Assembly: GCA_964022665.1 (NCBI GenBank)
Contig: CAXIDF010000001.1
Span: 372,001 to 436,000, forward strand
DNA length: 64,000 bases
Origin: Haliea sp964022665
GTDB lineage: Bacteria; Pseudomonadota; Gammaproteobacteria; Pseudomonadales; Halieaceae
Direction: 5' to 3'
Made by a program: the position numbers and the translations under genes. Numbering within the stretch: the first letter of the stretch is position 1; each line of letters starts with the position of its first letter. Shown here piece by piece: positions 43,271 through 52,578 of the stretch. Below the pieces are notes generated by a model. That model worked only from the letters and a program-made list of their open reading frames with translations, had not been told where the DNA came from and searched no databases.

Positions 43271-44125
43271 ATGAGCAAAGCGTTGCTGCCGGTCGACCAG
43301 ATGGTCCCGGGCGCCAATCTTGCCGCCTACGTGCAGGCCGTAAGCACCATTCCGCTGCTCACACCGGAGCGCGAAAAGGCACTGGCGGAAGACCTCTTTT
43401 TCAACAGCAATCTTGAGGCCGCGCGCGAGCTGGTCATGTCGCACCTGCGTTTTGTGGTGCACATCGCCCGGAGCTACTCCGGCTATGGCCTGTCCGAGGC
43501 CGACCTCATCCAGGAAGGCAATGTAGGCCTGATGAAAGCGGTCAAGCGTTTCAACCCGGAAAAGGGCGTGCGCCTGGTGTCGTTTGCCGTGCACTGGATC
43601 AAGGCCGAGATGCACGAGTTCATCCTGCGCAACTGGCGCATCGTCAAGGTCGCCACCACCAAGGCCCAGCGCAAACTGTTTTTCAACCTCCGCGGTGCTA
43701 AGAAGGACCTGTCCTGGCTCAGTCACGAAGAAGCTCAGGCGGTAGCGGATGACTTGGGTGTTGATATTGCTGAAGTGCAGCGCATGGAAGGGCGGCTCAG
43801 TAGCCGTGATGTCGCCTTCGATTCGCCGGTAGGGCAGGACGAAGACGACGCATGGCAGGCACCGCAATATTACCTAGAAGACCAGCGCAGCGACCCCGCT
43901 CTGTCCGTTGAGTCGGATAATTGGCAGGAAAACAGTGAAGAGCAGCTCTACCACGCACTGTCTGAGCTGGATGAGCGTAGCCGCGACATCCTCGCCCAGC
44001 GCTGGTTGGCGGAGAAGAAGGCCACGTTGCACGAGCTGGCTGCCAAGTACGAGGTGTCTGCGGAGCGCATTCGTCAGCTCGAGCAGAACGCCATGAAGAA
44101 ATTGCGCAGCGCGATCGCCGCCTGA
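43271..44125 (+). CDS. rpoH: Heat-shock sigma factor RpoH (sigma-32)
   Basis: A 284-residue sigma-32, the same length as E. coli. Region 2 has SHLRFVVHIARSYSGYGLSEADLIQEGNVGLMKAVKRFNP and the -10-recognition part WRIVKVATTKAQRKLFFNLR, whose last block is the RpoH box. Region 4 ends in ERIRQLEQNAMKKLR. The ATG at 43271 is chosen because AGGGGA lies 8 nt upstream; a start seven codons earlier has no such site. A terminator follows. Transcription is probably controlled through the CIRCE element. Confidence 0.96.
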   Translation: MSKALLPVDQMVPGANLAAYVQAVSTIPLLTPEREKALAEDLFFNSNLEAARELVMSHLRFVVHIARSYSGYGLSEADLIQEGNVGLMKAVKRFNPEKGVRLVSFAVHWIKAEMHEFILRNWRIVKVATTKAQRKLFFNLRGAKKDLSWLSHEEAQAVADDLGVDIAEVQRMEGRLSSRDVAFDSPVGQDEDDAWQAPQYYLEDQRSDPALSVESDNWQENSEEQLYHALSELDERSRDILAQRWLAEKKATLHELAAKYEVSAERIRQLEQNAMKKLRSAIAA

Positions 44126-44132
44126 AGCATCC

Positions 44133-44163
44133 CAGGGAGTGCTACACTGCACTCCCCTGTTTT
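44133..44163 (+). terminator. Rho-independent terminator after rpoH
   Basis: CAGGGAGTGC (44133-44142) pairs with GCACTCCCCTG (44149-44159), one G bulged, around loop TACACT and followed by TTTT. It separates rpoH from the DUF423 gene. Confidence 0.75.
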
Positions 44164-44175
44164 CCGGAGCCTCCC

Positions 44176-44553
44176 ATGGCGCAGTTTTTCATTGCCAGCG
44201 CGGCTGTAAGCGGTGCCCTCGCGGTCAGCTTTGGCGCCTTCGGTGCCCACGCCCTGAAAGCCCGGCTGGATAGCTACTCTCTGGACGTCTTCGAGACCGC
44301 CGTTCAATACCACTTTATTCATTCTCTTGCCCTCCTGGCGGTGGGCATCCTGCTGGTGCAGAACAGCGAGCTGGCCCTGCTGCGCAGCAGCGGCTGGCTG
44401 TTCCTGCTCGGCATGCTGCTGTTTTCCGGTAGCCTCTACGTGCTCAGCCTGTCGGGCCTGCGCTGGCTCGGTGCCATTGCGCCACTCGGTGGCCTGTCGT
44501 TTATCGCCGCCTGGGGTTGCCTGGCGGCCGCGAGCTGGAAACTGGCTGGCTGA
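44176..44553 (+). CDS. DUF423 membrane protein
   Basis: A 125-residue inner-membrane protein with four predicted helices (about 5-25, 45-63, 72-92 and 98-120). FGAFGAHALKARLD and VQYHFIHSLALLAVG are the DUF423/YgdD signatures. Function unknown. Its stop overlaps the trmB start (TGATG). Confidence 0.88.
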   Translation: MAQFFIASAAVSGALAVSFGAFGAHALKARLDSYSLDVFETAVQYHFIHSLALLAVGILLVQNSELALLRSSGWLFLLGMLLFSGSLYVLSLSGLRWLGAIAPLGGLSFIAAWGCLAAASWKLAG

Positions 44554-45242
44554 TGAGTGACAAGAGCCAGCGCCCTATTCGCAGCTACGTACTGCGCATG
44601 GGTCGTCTTACCACCGGCCAGCAACGCGCCTGGGACACTTACTGGCCGCGCTTCGGCCTGCTGCACGGCGATGGTCCGCTCGATTACCAGAAGGCGTTTG
44701 GTCGTGACGCGCCGCGGGTGCTGGAAATCGGCTTCGGTATGGGGCAATCCTTTGTCGAGATGGCCGCGGCAGCGCCCGAGACGGATTTCATCGGCATTGA
44801 GGTGCATCGCCCCGGCGTGGGGAAAATGCTGCACAGCATGGCCGAGTGCGGCGTGGGAAACATCCGCGTGTACTGTCACGACGCGGTGGAAGTTTTGCGC
44901 GACTGCATTGCCCCCGGCTCGCTCGATACCATCCAGATCTTCTTCCCCGACCCCTGGCACAAAAAGCGTCACCATAAACGACGCCTGATCCAGCCGGCTT
45001 TCACCGCAACGCTGGTGGACTACCTGAAGCCCGGCGGCGTGCTGCACCTGGCGACCGATTGGGAAAACTACGCGCAGCAGATGCTGGAAGTGCTGGATGC
45101 CACCCCCGGCCTGGTCAACCTGGCGTCCGATGGGCTGTATGTCCCGCGCCCGGCACACCGACCGCTGACCAAGTTCGAGCAGCGCGGCGAGCGCCTGGGG
45201 CACGGCGTCTGGGACCTCATGTTCCGTCGCAGCGTCGACTGA
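44553..45242 (+). CDS. trmB: tRNA (guanine-N7-)-methyltransferase TrmB
   Basis: A 229-residue m7G46 tRNA methyltransferase. RSYVLRMGRLT, VLEIGFGMGQSFVEMA (SAM site), GIEVHRPGVGKML, IFFPDPWHKKRHHKRRL and TDWENYA are family signatures. ATG 44553 overlaps the DUF423 stop by one base, so it is translationally coupled. It is convergent with hemW. Confidence 0.95.
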   Translation: MSDKSQRPIRSYVLRMGRLTTGQQRAWDTYWPRFGLLHGDGPLDYQKAFGRDAPRVLEIGFGMGQSFVEMAAAAPETDFIGIEVHRPGVGKMLHSMAECGVGNIRVYCHDAVEVLRDCIAPGSLDTIQIFFPDPWHKKRHHKRRLIQPAFTATLVDYLKPGGVLHLATDWENYAQQMLEVLDATPGLVNLASDGLYVPRPAHRPLTKFEQRGERLGHGVWDLMFRRSVD

Positions 45243-45256
45243 ACCCAGCCCTGCGA

Positions 45257-45278
45257 GCCCGAGGGGATGCCCTCAGGC
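45257..45278. terminator. Possible hairpin between trmB and hemW
   Basis: GCC-C-GAGGG and CCCTC-A-GGC form a hairpin with one mismatch around GATG in the 30-bp gap between convergent stops, reaching into the hemW stop. No T tract, so its terminator role is uncertain. Confidence 0.35.
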
Positions 45279-46415
45279 GAGAAATTCCGTAATCACCGAG
45301 TCGAGAAAGCGGCGCCCCAGGGTGCTGGCGCGTACCCGTGTGCCCTCTTGCAGCAGCAGGCCGCGAGCGGTCAGTGTATCCAGTGCCGGTTGCAGGGTGG
45401 ATGGCGGGAGTCCGGTGCGCGCAGTGTAGTCCGCCAGGGCGAAGCCGCTGTTCAGGCGCAGGGCGTTGAGCATATATTCGCCTGGCTTTTCGGCGTCTGC
45501 CAGCCACTGGGGCTGGACGCGCCAGTCGCCCACCGCCGCGAGGTAAGCGTCCGGCTGGCGCCGTTTGGCATAGCGCAGAATACGGCCATCGGGGAAACTC
45601 ACCTTGCCGTGCGCGCCCGCACCGATACCCAGGTAGTCGCCGAACTGCCAGTAGTTCAGGTTGTGCCGACACTGCTCACCGGCCGCGGCCCAGGCCGATA
45701 CTTCGTACTGCTCCAGGCCAGCCGCCGCGAGCTGGACCTCGCCGGCATCCTGAATATCCGCCAGCACGTCCTCCACAGGCAGAATGGGTGGCTGTTTGTA
45801 GAAAACCGTGTTCTGCTCGATGGTCAGCTGGTACCAGGAGAGATGCCCGGTCTGGTAGCCACTGGCCGTTGCCAGGTCGGCCATGGCCGCGCTTGCACCC
45901 TGCGCGGGCAGCCCGTGCATCAGGTCGAGGTTGATGCGCTGAAAGCCCGCGCGGCGCGCCGCCGCCACCGCGGCGTGCGCCTGGTTACTGTCGTGCACCC
46001 GGCCCAGCGCCGCGAGCTGTTCATTCTGGAACGACTGTATACCCAGCGACAGGCGGTTGATGCCGGCAGCGCGGAACCCGGCAAACTTCTCCGCCTCCGC
46101 GCTGCCCGGGTTGGCTTCCAGGGTGGCTTCGAGGGTGTCAGCCAGCGCTACCCGCTGCCCGATACCCTGCATCAGCCGACCAATGCCGGCAGCGCTGAAC
46201 AGGCTCGGTGTACCGCCACCGATGAACAGCGTCTGGATCACGCGGCCCTGCACGAAGGGCAGGTCGGCCTCCAGGTCCGCCAGCAGGCTATCGATATAGG
46301 CCGTTTCCGGCAGGTTGCGGGATTCGTGAGAGTTGAAATCGCAGTAGGGGCATTTGCGCTCGCACCAGGGCAGGTGCACATACAGTGCCAGGGGGGGCAG
46401 TTGCAGCTCGCCCAT
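45273..46415 (-). CDS. hemW: HemW, radical-SAM heme chaperone
   Basis: A 380-residue radical-SAM protein: ALYVHLPWCERKCPYCDFNSH holds the CxxxCxxC cluster ligands, and FIGGGTPSLFSA follows. It lacks the extra cysteine after CDF that is found in coproporphyrinogen dehydrogenase HemN (CDFN instead), indicating HemW rather than HemN. HemW delivers heme to proteins. Its ATG overlaps the rdgB stop (TGATG), and it is last in an eight-gene operon from yggS. Confidence 0.93.
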   Translation of the reverse strand: MGELQLPPLALYVHLPWCERKCPYCDFNSHESRNLPETAYIDSLLADLEADLPFVQGRVIQTLFIGGGTPSLFSAAGIGRLMQGIGQRVALADTLEATLEANPGSAEAEKFAGFRAAGINRLSLGIQSFQNEQLAALGRVHDSNQAHAAVAAARRAGFQRINLDLMHGLPAQGASAAMADLATASGYQTGHLSWYQLTIEQNTVFYKQPPILPVEDVLADIQDAGEVQLAAAGLEQYEVSAWAAAGEQCRHNLNYWQFGDYLGIGAGAHGKVSFPDGRILRYAKRRQPDAYLAAVGDWRVQPQWLADAEKPGEYMLNALRLNSGFALADYTARTGLPPSTLQPALDTLTARGLLLQEGTRVRASTLGRRFLDSVITEFLA

Positions 46416-47038
46416 CAGGGCGCCGGCTGCTGCAGACGCCGCTCCAGTGCCGCGACCAGTTGCGCGCAGGCCTGGGCCCGGTGGCTCACCCGGTTCTTGG
46501 TGCGCGGAGCCAGCTGCGCCGCGCTGCAGTTGAACGCGGCGACGTGAAACACCGGGTCGTAGCCAAAACCGCCCTCACCCTGGGGGTTCTCGAGAATATG
46601 GCCCTCCCAGCTTCCCTGGCAAATAATCGGCGTCGGGTCACTGGCGTGGCGCAGGTACACCAGCACGCACTGGTAGCGTGCGCTGCGTTCCGGCCACGGC
46701 ACGCCCTGCAGCGCGGTCAGCAGCTTGCGATTGTTGCCTTCGTCGCCCGCCCCGGAGTAACGCGCCGAGTGAATACCCGGCGCGCCCTGCAGGCAATCCA
46801 CTTCCAGCCCGGAATCGTCGGCAATAGCCGGCAGGCCGGTGTGTTCGGCGGCGGCGCGTGCCTTGAGGAGGGCGTTCTCCACAAACGTGAGCCCGGTTTC
46901 CGCCACATCCGGCACGCCGAATTCCGACTGCGCCTGCAGCAGGAAGCCCAGCGGGTCGAGAATGCGTGACAGTTCCGCCAGCTTGCCGGCGTTGCCACTT
47001 GCCAGCACCACGGCCTGTGCGTTACGCGCGGTGCTCAT
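46415..47038 (-). CDS. rdgB: ITP/XTP pyrophosphatase RdgB
   Basis: A 207-residue Ham1/RdgB enzyme: LASGNAGKLAELSRIL, DVAETGLTFVENALLKARAA, AIADDSGLEVDCL and GVSHRAQA-like C-terminal RVSHRAQA. It removes non-canonical purine triphosphates. Both junctions are TGATG overlaps with the DUF4426 gene and hemW. Confidence 0.95.
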   Translation of the reverse strand: MSTARNAQAVVLASGNAGKLAELSRILDPLGFLLQAQSEFGVPDVAETGLTFVENALLKARAAAEHTGLPAIADDSGLEVDCLQGAPGIHSARYSGAGDEGNNRKLLTALQGVPWPERSARYQCVLVYLRHASDPTPIICQGSWEGHILENPQGEGGFGYDPVFHVAAFNCSAAQLAPRTKNRVSHRAQACAQLVAALERRLQQPAP

Positions 47039-47469
47039 CAGTTGACGTACAGCTGGTGGCGATGCTCGAAACGGTAGGTGGTATCGGCGCCTTCGGGGCG
47101 GAAATCAATCTCGAAAAAACGCCACTCCTCGTTGATGAAGCCGAATTCCGCAATGTAATAGATGGCGCCGCTCTCCCGCACTTCGAGGAACTCCAGGGGT
47201 TCACCGGTAATCAGGTCGCGCGTGTAGCCCTGAATCAGCATCGCCCGCGCCTCGGTGCCATCGCCAACGTGCTCGCGGACCGCGAGGTTGAGAATAGCCC
47301 GGTTCTTGCCGCGGGTGATGCCGTAGCTGGCGGCGACACGCGGGTCGAGAAAGGTGGTGTTGACCACGCTGTAGTGCAACTCGTAGGGGCCGAAGCGCTC
47401 GGATTGCTGGGCGCTGGCGGTGCTGGTGAGCACCAGCATGAGCAGTGTCAGGCAAAGTTTCTGGATCAT
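47038..47469 (-). CDS. Exported DUF4426 protein
   Basis: A 143-residue protein with signal peptide MIQKLCLTLLMLVLTSTASA, then a DUF4426 domain: FGPYELHYSVVNTTFLDPRVAASYGITRGKNRAILNLAV. The ATG at 47469 has AGGAGAG upstream. Function unknown. The gene is conserved between metW and rdgB in Pseudomonas-type chromosomes, and its stop overlaps the rdgB start. Confidence 0.9.
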   Translation of the reverse strand: MIQKLCLTLLMLVLTSTASAQQSERFGPYELHYSVVNTTFLDPRVAASYGITRGKNRAILNLAVREHVGDGTEARAMLIQGYTRDLITGEPLEFLEVRESGAIYYIAEFGFINEEWRFFEIDFRPEGADTTYRFEHRHQLYVN

Positions 47470-47479
47470 CGTTCTCTCC

Positions 47480-48070
47480 TCAGCGGCTGATGAGATAGAT
47501 CGCGGTGACGGCGAACAGGTTGGGCCAGGCGCTCGCCAGCAGCGGTCGACGCTGGGTGTTGCCGACCATATCGCGGGCGAGTATGCGGATGCCCCTTTCC
47601 TCGCACAACGCTTCAAAATCCGTCACCGTGCAAAAGTGGATGTTGGGCGTGTCATACCAGTTATACGGCATGAAACGGGAAACGGGCATGCGGCCCCGTG
47701 AACCCAGATACAGCCGGCAGCGCCAGTGCGCGAAATTGGGGAAGGTGACGATGCCCTGGCGGCCGATGCGCAGCATTTCTTCCAGTACGCGGTCGGGGTA
47801 GTGCACCGCCTGTAGTGCGTGTGCCATGACCACGGTATCGAAACTCTGGTCGGGGAAATTGCCGAGCCCCGCATCCATATCCTGTTCGACAATATCCAGG
47901 CCGCGGGAGACGGCATTGGTAATCTTGTCCGGGTCGATCTCCAGGCCCAGGCCGCGTACCTGGCGCTCCTTTGCCAGGCGTTGCAGGAATTCGCCGTTGC
48001 CACAGCCGAGATCGAGCACCCGTGAACCGGGTTTGATCCAGCGTTGGATATGCGTGAGATCGAGGCGCAT
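47480..48070 (-). CDS. metW: MetW, methionine biosynthesis methyltransferase-like protein
   Basis: A 196-residue MetW: RVLDLGCGNGEFLQRL (SAM-like motif), GLEIDPDKITNAVSRGLDIVEQDMDAGL, MAHALQAV and ISRFMPYNWYDTPNIHFCTVTDFEAL-like segments. MetW pairs with MetX in homoserine acylation, and its precise biochemical role is debated. Its ATG overlaps the metX stop (TGATG). Confidence 0.94.
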   Translation of the reverse strand: MRLDLTHIQRWIKPGSRVLDLGCGNGEFLQRLAKERQVRGLGLEIDPDKITNAVSRGLDIVEQDMDAGLGNFPDQSFDTVVMAHALQAVHYPDRVLEEMLRIGRQGIVTFPNFAHWRCRLYLGSRGRMPVSRFMPYNWYDTPNIHFCTVTDFEALCEERGIRILARDMVGNTQRRPLLASAWPNLFAVTAIYLISR

Positions 48071-49206
48071 CAGCAGTCTCCCCGCACGCGCTGCATATAC
48101 GCCGTGAACAGCGCCAGATACCGCGGGATGGGCATAAGGAAGGCGTCGTGTCCCTCATCGGCCTCGATTTCTGCATAGGTCACCGGCCGGTCGGCGGCGA
48201 TCAGTGCATCGACGATCTCGCGGGAGCGGCTGGGCGAAAACCGCCAGTCGGTAGAGAACGACAGCACGAGGAAGCTGCACTGTGCGCTGCGGAAGGCCGC
48301 CACCGGGTCGTCACTGTATTCACGGGCCAGGTCGAAGAAATCCAGTGCCTGTGTCATCAGAATATAGGTGTTGGCGTCGAAGCTGCCGGAAAACTGGCTA
48401 CCCTGGTAGCGCAAGTAACTCTGCACCTGGAATTCCGCGATCTCCTCTTCACCCAGCTCGAGGCTGCCGGAACGCAGGTCGCGGCCGAACTTGTTGGCCA
48501 TGGCATCGTCGGACAGATAGGTGATGTGGCCTACCATACGCGCCAGCGCCAGCCCCTTGGCCGGCAGTGTGTTGTGTGTCAGGTAGTGGCCCTCGGCGAA
48601 GTCGGGGTCGGACTGGATAGCCTGCCGGGCGATCTCGTTGAAGGCAATATTCTGGGCGCTCAGGCGCAGCGCGGAGGCGATCACGATGCAGTGGCGCAGG
48701 CGCTGCGGATAAAGCAGTGCCCAGCGCATGGCCTGCATGCCACCCAGGCTGCCGCCGACCACGGCAGCCCAGCAGTCGATACCCAGCAGGTCTGCGAGGC
48801 GGGCCTGGCTGTGCACCCAGTCGCGCACCCGCAGTGAGGGGAAGTCCGGGCCCCAGGGCGCACCGTTTTCCGGGTTGATGCTGACCGGGCCGGTAGACCC
48901 GTGGCAGCCGCCCAGGTTGTTCAGGCTCACCACGAAAAAATGGTTGGTGTCGATTGGTTTGCCCGGCCCAATGCACTCGTCCCACCAGCCGGGTTTGCGA
49001 TCATCGGCGCTGTGGTAGCCGGCCGCGTGGTGGTGGCCGGAAAGCGCATGGCATACCAGAATCGCGTTGGAGCGCGCGCTGTTCAGCGTGCCATAGGTTT
49101 CGTAGACCAGTTCGTAAGATGCCAGTACACGGCCACAGGCCAGCGTCAGCGGCTCGTCGAAGCGGGCGCGTTGGGGCGCGACAATGCCAACGGTCGAGGT
49201 TTTCAC
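48070..49206 (-). CDS. metX: MetX, homoserine O-acyltransferase
   Basis: A 378-residue alpha/beta-hydrolase-fold enzyme. The nucleophile elbow is VGGSLGGMQAMRW, the catalytic Asp lies in SFSTDWRFSP, and the His in ADEGHDAFL. It acylates homoserine as the first committed step of methionine synthesis. MetX proteins in Pseudomonas-type bacteria with MetW often use succinyl-CoA, but sequence alone does not settle it. GTG 49206 (VKTSTVGIV) is preferred; the 24 codons above it lack family character. It begins 10 bp after yggT ends. Confidence 0.93.
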   Translation of the reverse strand: MKTSTVGIVAPQRARFDEPLTLACGRVLASYELVYETYGTLNSARSNAILVCHALSGHHHAAGYHSADDRKPGWWDECIGPGKPIDTNHFFVVSLNNLGGCHGSTGPVSINPENGAPWGPDFPSLRVRDWVHSQARLADLLGIDCWAAVVGGSLGGMQAMRWALLYPQRLRHCIVIASALRLSAQNIAFNEIARQAIQSDPDFAEGHYLTHNTLPAKGLALARMVGHITYLSDDAMANKFGRDLRSGSLELGEEEIAEFQVQSYLRYQGSQFSGSFDANTYILMTQALDFFDLAREYSDDPVAAFRSAQCSFLVLSFSTDWRFSPSRSREIVDALIAADRPVTYAEIEADEGHDAFLMPIPRYLALFTAYMQRVRGDC

Positions 49207-49216
49207 GTGGCGACGT

Positions 49217-49804
49217 TCAGAGCCCGATAACCAGGGCTGCGGGCAGACCCGCCGCTGCCGCCATGTGCCCGAGCGCAATCTGGATCACGTTGATCAGGAT
49301 GAACACCAGAATCGGCGAGAAATCGATACCACCCATGCTCGGCAGCATGCGCCGAAAGGGCGCCATCACCGGCTCGGTGAGCTGAAAGAGCAACAACAGC
49401 GCCGGGTGCCTGCCGCCGGGCGCGATCCAGCTGAGAATGATCATGGCCAGCAGGGCAAAGAAATAGATATTCACCAGCAGGCCGACAATGCCCAGCACGG
49501 ACCATACCAGCAGCGTCAGCACCCCCGGTGGCCCCAGGCCATTCAGTGCCAGCAGCGCCACGATCGCCGCCATCTGCAGCAGCAATGCGAGCAGCAGTGT
49601 CGACAGGTCCAGGCCCCGGTAGGCAGGAATCACGCGGCGCACCGGCAGTACCAGCGGGTTGGTGATCCTGGCCAGGAACTGGCTCACCGGGTTGTAGAAG
49701 TCGGCCCTGACCAGCTGCAACAGGAAGCGCAACAGGATGGCAAGCAGTGCCAGGTTGAGTACCGTTTGCAACAAATAAGCAACGATATCACTCAGTGCGT
49801 TCAT
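49217..49804 (-). CDS. yggT: YggT family membrane protein
   Basis: A 195-residue protein with two YGGT repeats, each with RFLLQLVRADFYNPVSQFLARITNPLVLPVRRVIP-like or LTEPVMAPFRRMLPSMGGIDFSP segments, and about four to five membrane helices. Its ATG overlaps the proC stop (ATGA). Related proteins have been tied to osmotic tolerance; the mechanism is unknown. Confidence 0.9.
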   Translation of the reverse strand: MNALSDIVAYLLQTVLNLALLAILLRFLLQLVRADFYNPVSQFLARITNPLVLPVRRVIPAYRGLDLSTLLLALLLQMAAIVALLALNGLGPPGVLTLLVWSVLGIVGLLVNIYFFALLAMIILSWIAPGGRHPALLLLFQLTEPVMAPFRRMLPSMGGIDFSPILVFILINVIQIALGHMAAAAGLPAALVIGL

Positions 49805-50634
49805 GGTGTCTCCTGCTCCGACTCGGCAGCCATGTCGGCGGCTCGCTGTTGCGCTGCGGTCATGGCGTGTGCCACCAGGTCGCGCAGGCCTTCGTGCTCG
49901 AAACACTCCACGGCGCGCTCAGTGGTGCCACCGGGGCTGGTGACGCGGCGTCTCAGCTCCACCAGGTCGACATCACTTTCCAGCGCCATGCGCGCCGCCC
50001 CCAGGCCTGTTTGTCGGGTGAGGGCGGTGGCACAGTCGCGCGACAGGCCCATGGCGCAGCCGGCGTTGATCATGGCTTCCATGAACAGGAAGAAATACGC
50101 CGGCCCGCTGCCCGACAGGGCGGTTATGGCATCCAGCAGAGGCTCGTCATCGACCCACTGCACCAGGCCCACAGCGCCGAGAATGCTGGTGGCAAGCGCG
50201 CGTTGGTCAGCGTTCACCTGCGCATTCGCGTACAGGCCACTGGCACCTGCGCCGAGCAGTGCCGGTGTATTGGGCATGCAGCGCACGATGGCCGTTCCGC
50301 TGCCCAGGGCGCTCTCCATACTGGCAACGGTGGTGCCCGCAGCGATGGAGATGACCAGCGCCCCGCGCGCACGAACCGCTGCGGCGATGCTCGCCAGCGC
50401 CGCGTGCATGACCTGTGGCTTGACTGCCAGAATGACCACATCGGCGTTGGCGCTGGCTTGTGCGTTGTCGTTGTGGGCGTTGATGGGGCCCAGCTTGCGC
50501 AGGTTGGCCAGGCTCTCCGGCGAGGGATCGGCGGCGTGCAGGGCTGCGGCGGAATGGCCGCTGTCGAGCAGGCCCCCGATGATGCTCGAGGCCATGTTGC
50601 CGGCGCCGATGAAAGTGATAGCCGCGTTGGTCAT
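49801..50634 (-). CDS. proC: Pyrroline-5-carboxylate reductase
   Basis: A 277-residue proline biosynthesis enzyme: ITFIGAGNMASSIIGGLL (NAD(P) site), VILAVKPQVM, RCMPNTPALLG and the signature ALSGSGPAYFFLFMEAMINAG with LTRQTGLGAARM. ATG 50634 is the natural start. It lies between yggS and yggT in the usual order. Confidence 0.95.
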   Translation of the reverse strand: MTNAAITFIGAGNMASSIIGGLLDSGHSAAALHAADPSPESLANLRKLGPINAHNDNAQASANADVVILAVKPQVMHAALASIAAAVRARGALVISIAAGTTVASMESALGSGTAIVRCMPNTPALLGAGASGLYANAQVNADQRALATSILGAVGLVQWVDDEPLLDAITALSGSGPAYFFLFMEAMINAGCAMGLSRDCATALTRQTGLGAARMALESDVDLVELRRRVTSPGGTTERAVECFEHEGLRDLVAHAMTAAQQRAADMAAESEQETP

Positions 50635-50693
50635 AATTCGTGTGTCGGTTGGTCTGGGGAAGGCCGCAGTATACACGCCGTGGCTGGCCGAAA

Positions 50694-51398
50694 TCATCCG
50701 CCCCCGTGCGTGCTGCGGGGGCCGAAAATATCCGTGCCCACGCGCACCAGCGTAGCGCCTTCGGCGATGGCCGCTTCCAGATCGCCCGACATGCCCATCG
50801 ACAACGTGTCCAGCTGTGGCAGTGCTGCCTGCAGGTCGGCCAGCGCTGCCTGTAGCCGCGCGAAGGGCCGGCGCTGGGCGGCAAAGGTGTCGGCGGGTGC
50901 CGGGATGGCCATCAAACCGCGCAGTTGCAGCCGCGGCAGCTGTGCCACCGCAGCGGCCAGTTCCGCCAGCTCACCCGGTTCCACGCCGGACTTGCTGTCT
51001 TCACCGGAGATGTTCACCTGCAGGCACACCTGCAGGTCGGCCAGCTGCGGCGGGCGTTGTGCGCTGAGGCGCTGGGCGATTTTCAGCCTGTCCACACTGT
51101 GCACCCAGTCGAAATGCTCGGCGATGGCGCGTGTTTTGTTGGACTGGATCGGCCCGATGAAGTGCCAGCAAAGGTCGAGATCAGCGAGCGACTCGACCTT
51201 GGCCAGCCCTTCCTGCAGGTAATTCTCACCGAAATCCCGCAGCCCCAGCGCAGCCGCGGCGCGCACCTCGTCCGCCGAGCGGGTTTTGCTGACCGCGAGC
51301 AGACGTATCGCCCCCGGCGTGCGCTGGCTTTTTTCCGCGCTGAGTCGTACTCTTTCGAGGAGCTTGGAAATCCGTTGAGCGAGCTGTTCGTTTTGCAT
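50694..51398 (-). CDS. yggS: YggS/PLPBP, PLP homeostasis protein
   Basis: A 234-residue PLP-binding TIM-barrel protein: LLAVSKTRSADEVRAA (PLP lysine), DFGENYLQEGL, WHFIGPIQSNK, VNISGEDSKSGV and LSMGMSGDLEAAIAEGATLVRVGTDIFG. It maintains vitamin B6 balance. ATG 51398 fits the family; the longer frame is unsupported. Divergent from pilT; first gene of the operon running to hemW. Confidence 0.95.
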   Translation of the reverse strand: MQNEQLAQRISKLLERVRLSAEKSQRTPGAIRLLAVSKTRSADEVRAAAALGLRDFGENYLQEGLAKVESLADLDLCWHFIGPIQSNKTRAIAEHFDWVHSVDRLKIAQRLSAQRPPQLADLQVCLQVNISGEDSKSGVEPGELAELAAAVAQLPRLQLRGLMAIPAPADTFAAQRRPFARLQAALADLQAALPQLDTLSMGMSGDLEAAIAEGATLVRVGTDIFGPRSTHGGG

Positions 51399-51519
51399 GG
51401 GGATATGGTAGCGGATTCCGCTACTGCCAGGCGAGTTGAGAATAATCGGTTGCCGCGCCATGAGGTGTGAGCAGCAGTATCCGGCGCTCGCGCCGGACCG
51501 GCCCAGAGGGAGTGGAACG

Positions 51520-52554
<1,035 letters not shown>

Positions 52555-52578
52555 TACTCAAGGATGGGAGATCGGGCC

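Noticed and set aside
49184..51222. Long plus-strand ORFs opposite yggT, proC and yggS
   Set aside because: Antisense shadows; the minus-strand genes have clear family motifs and starts.
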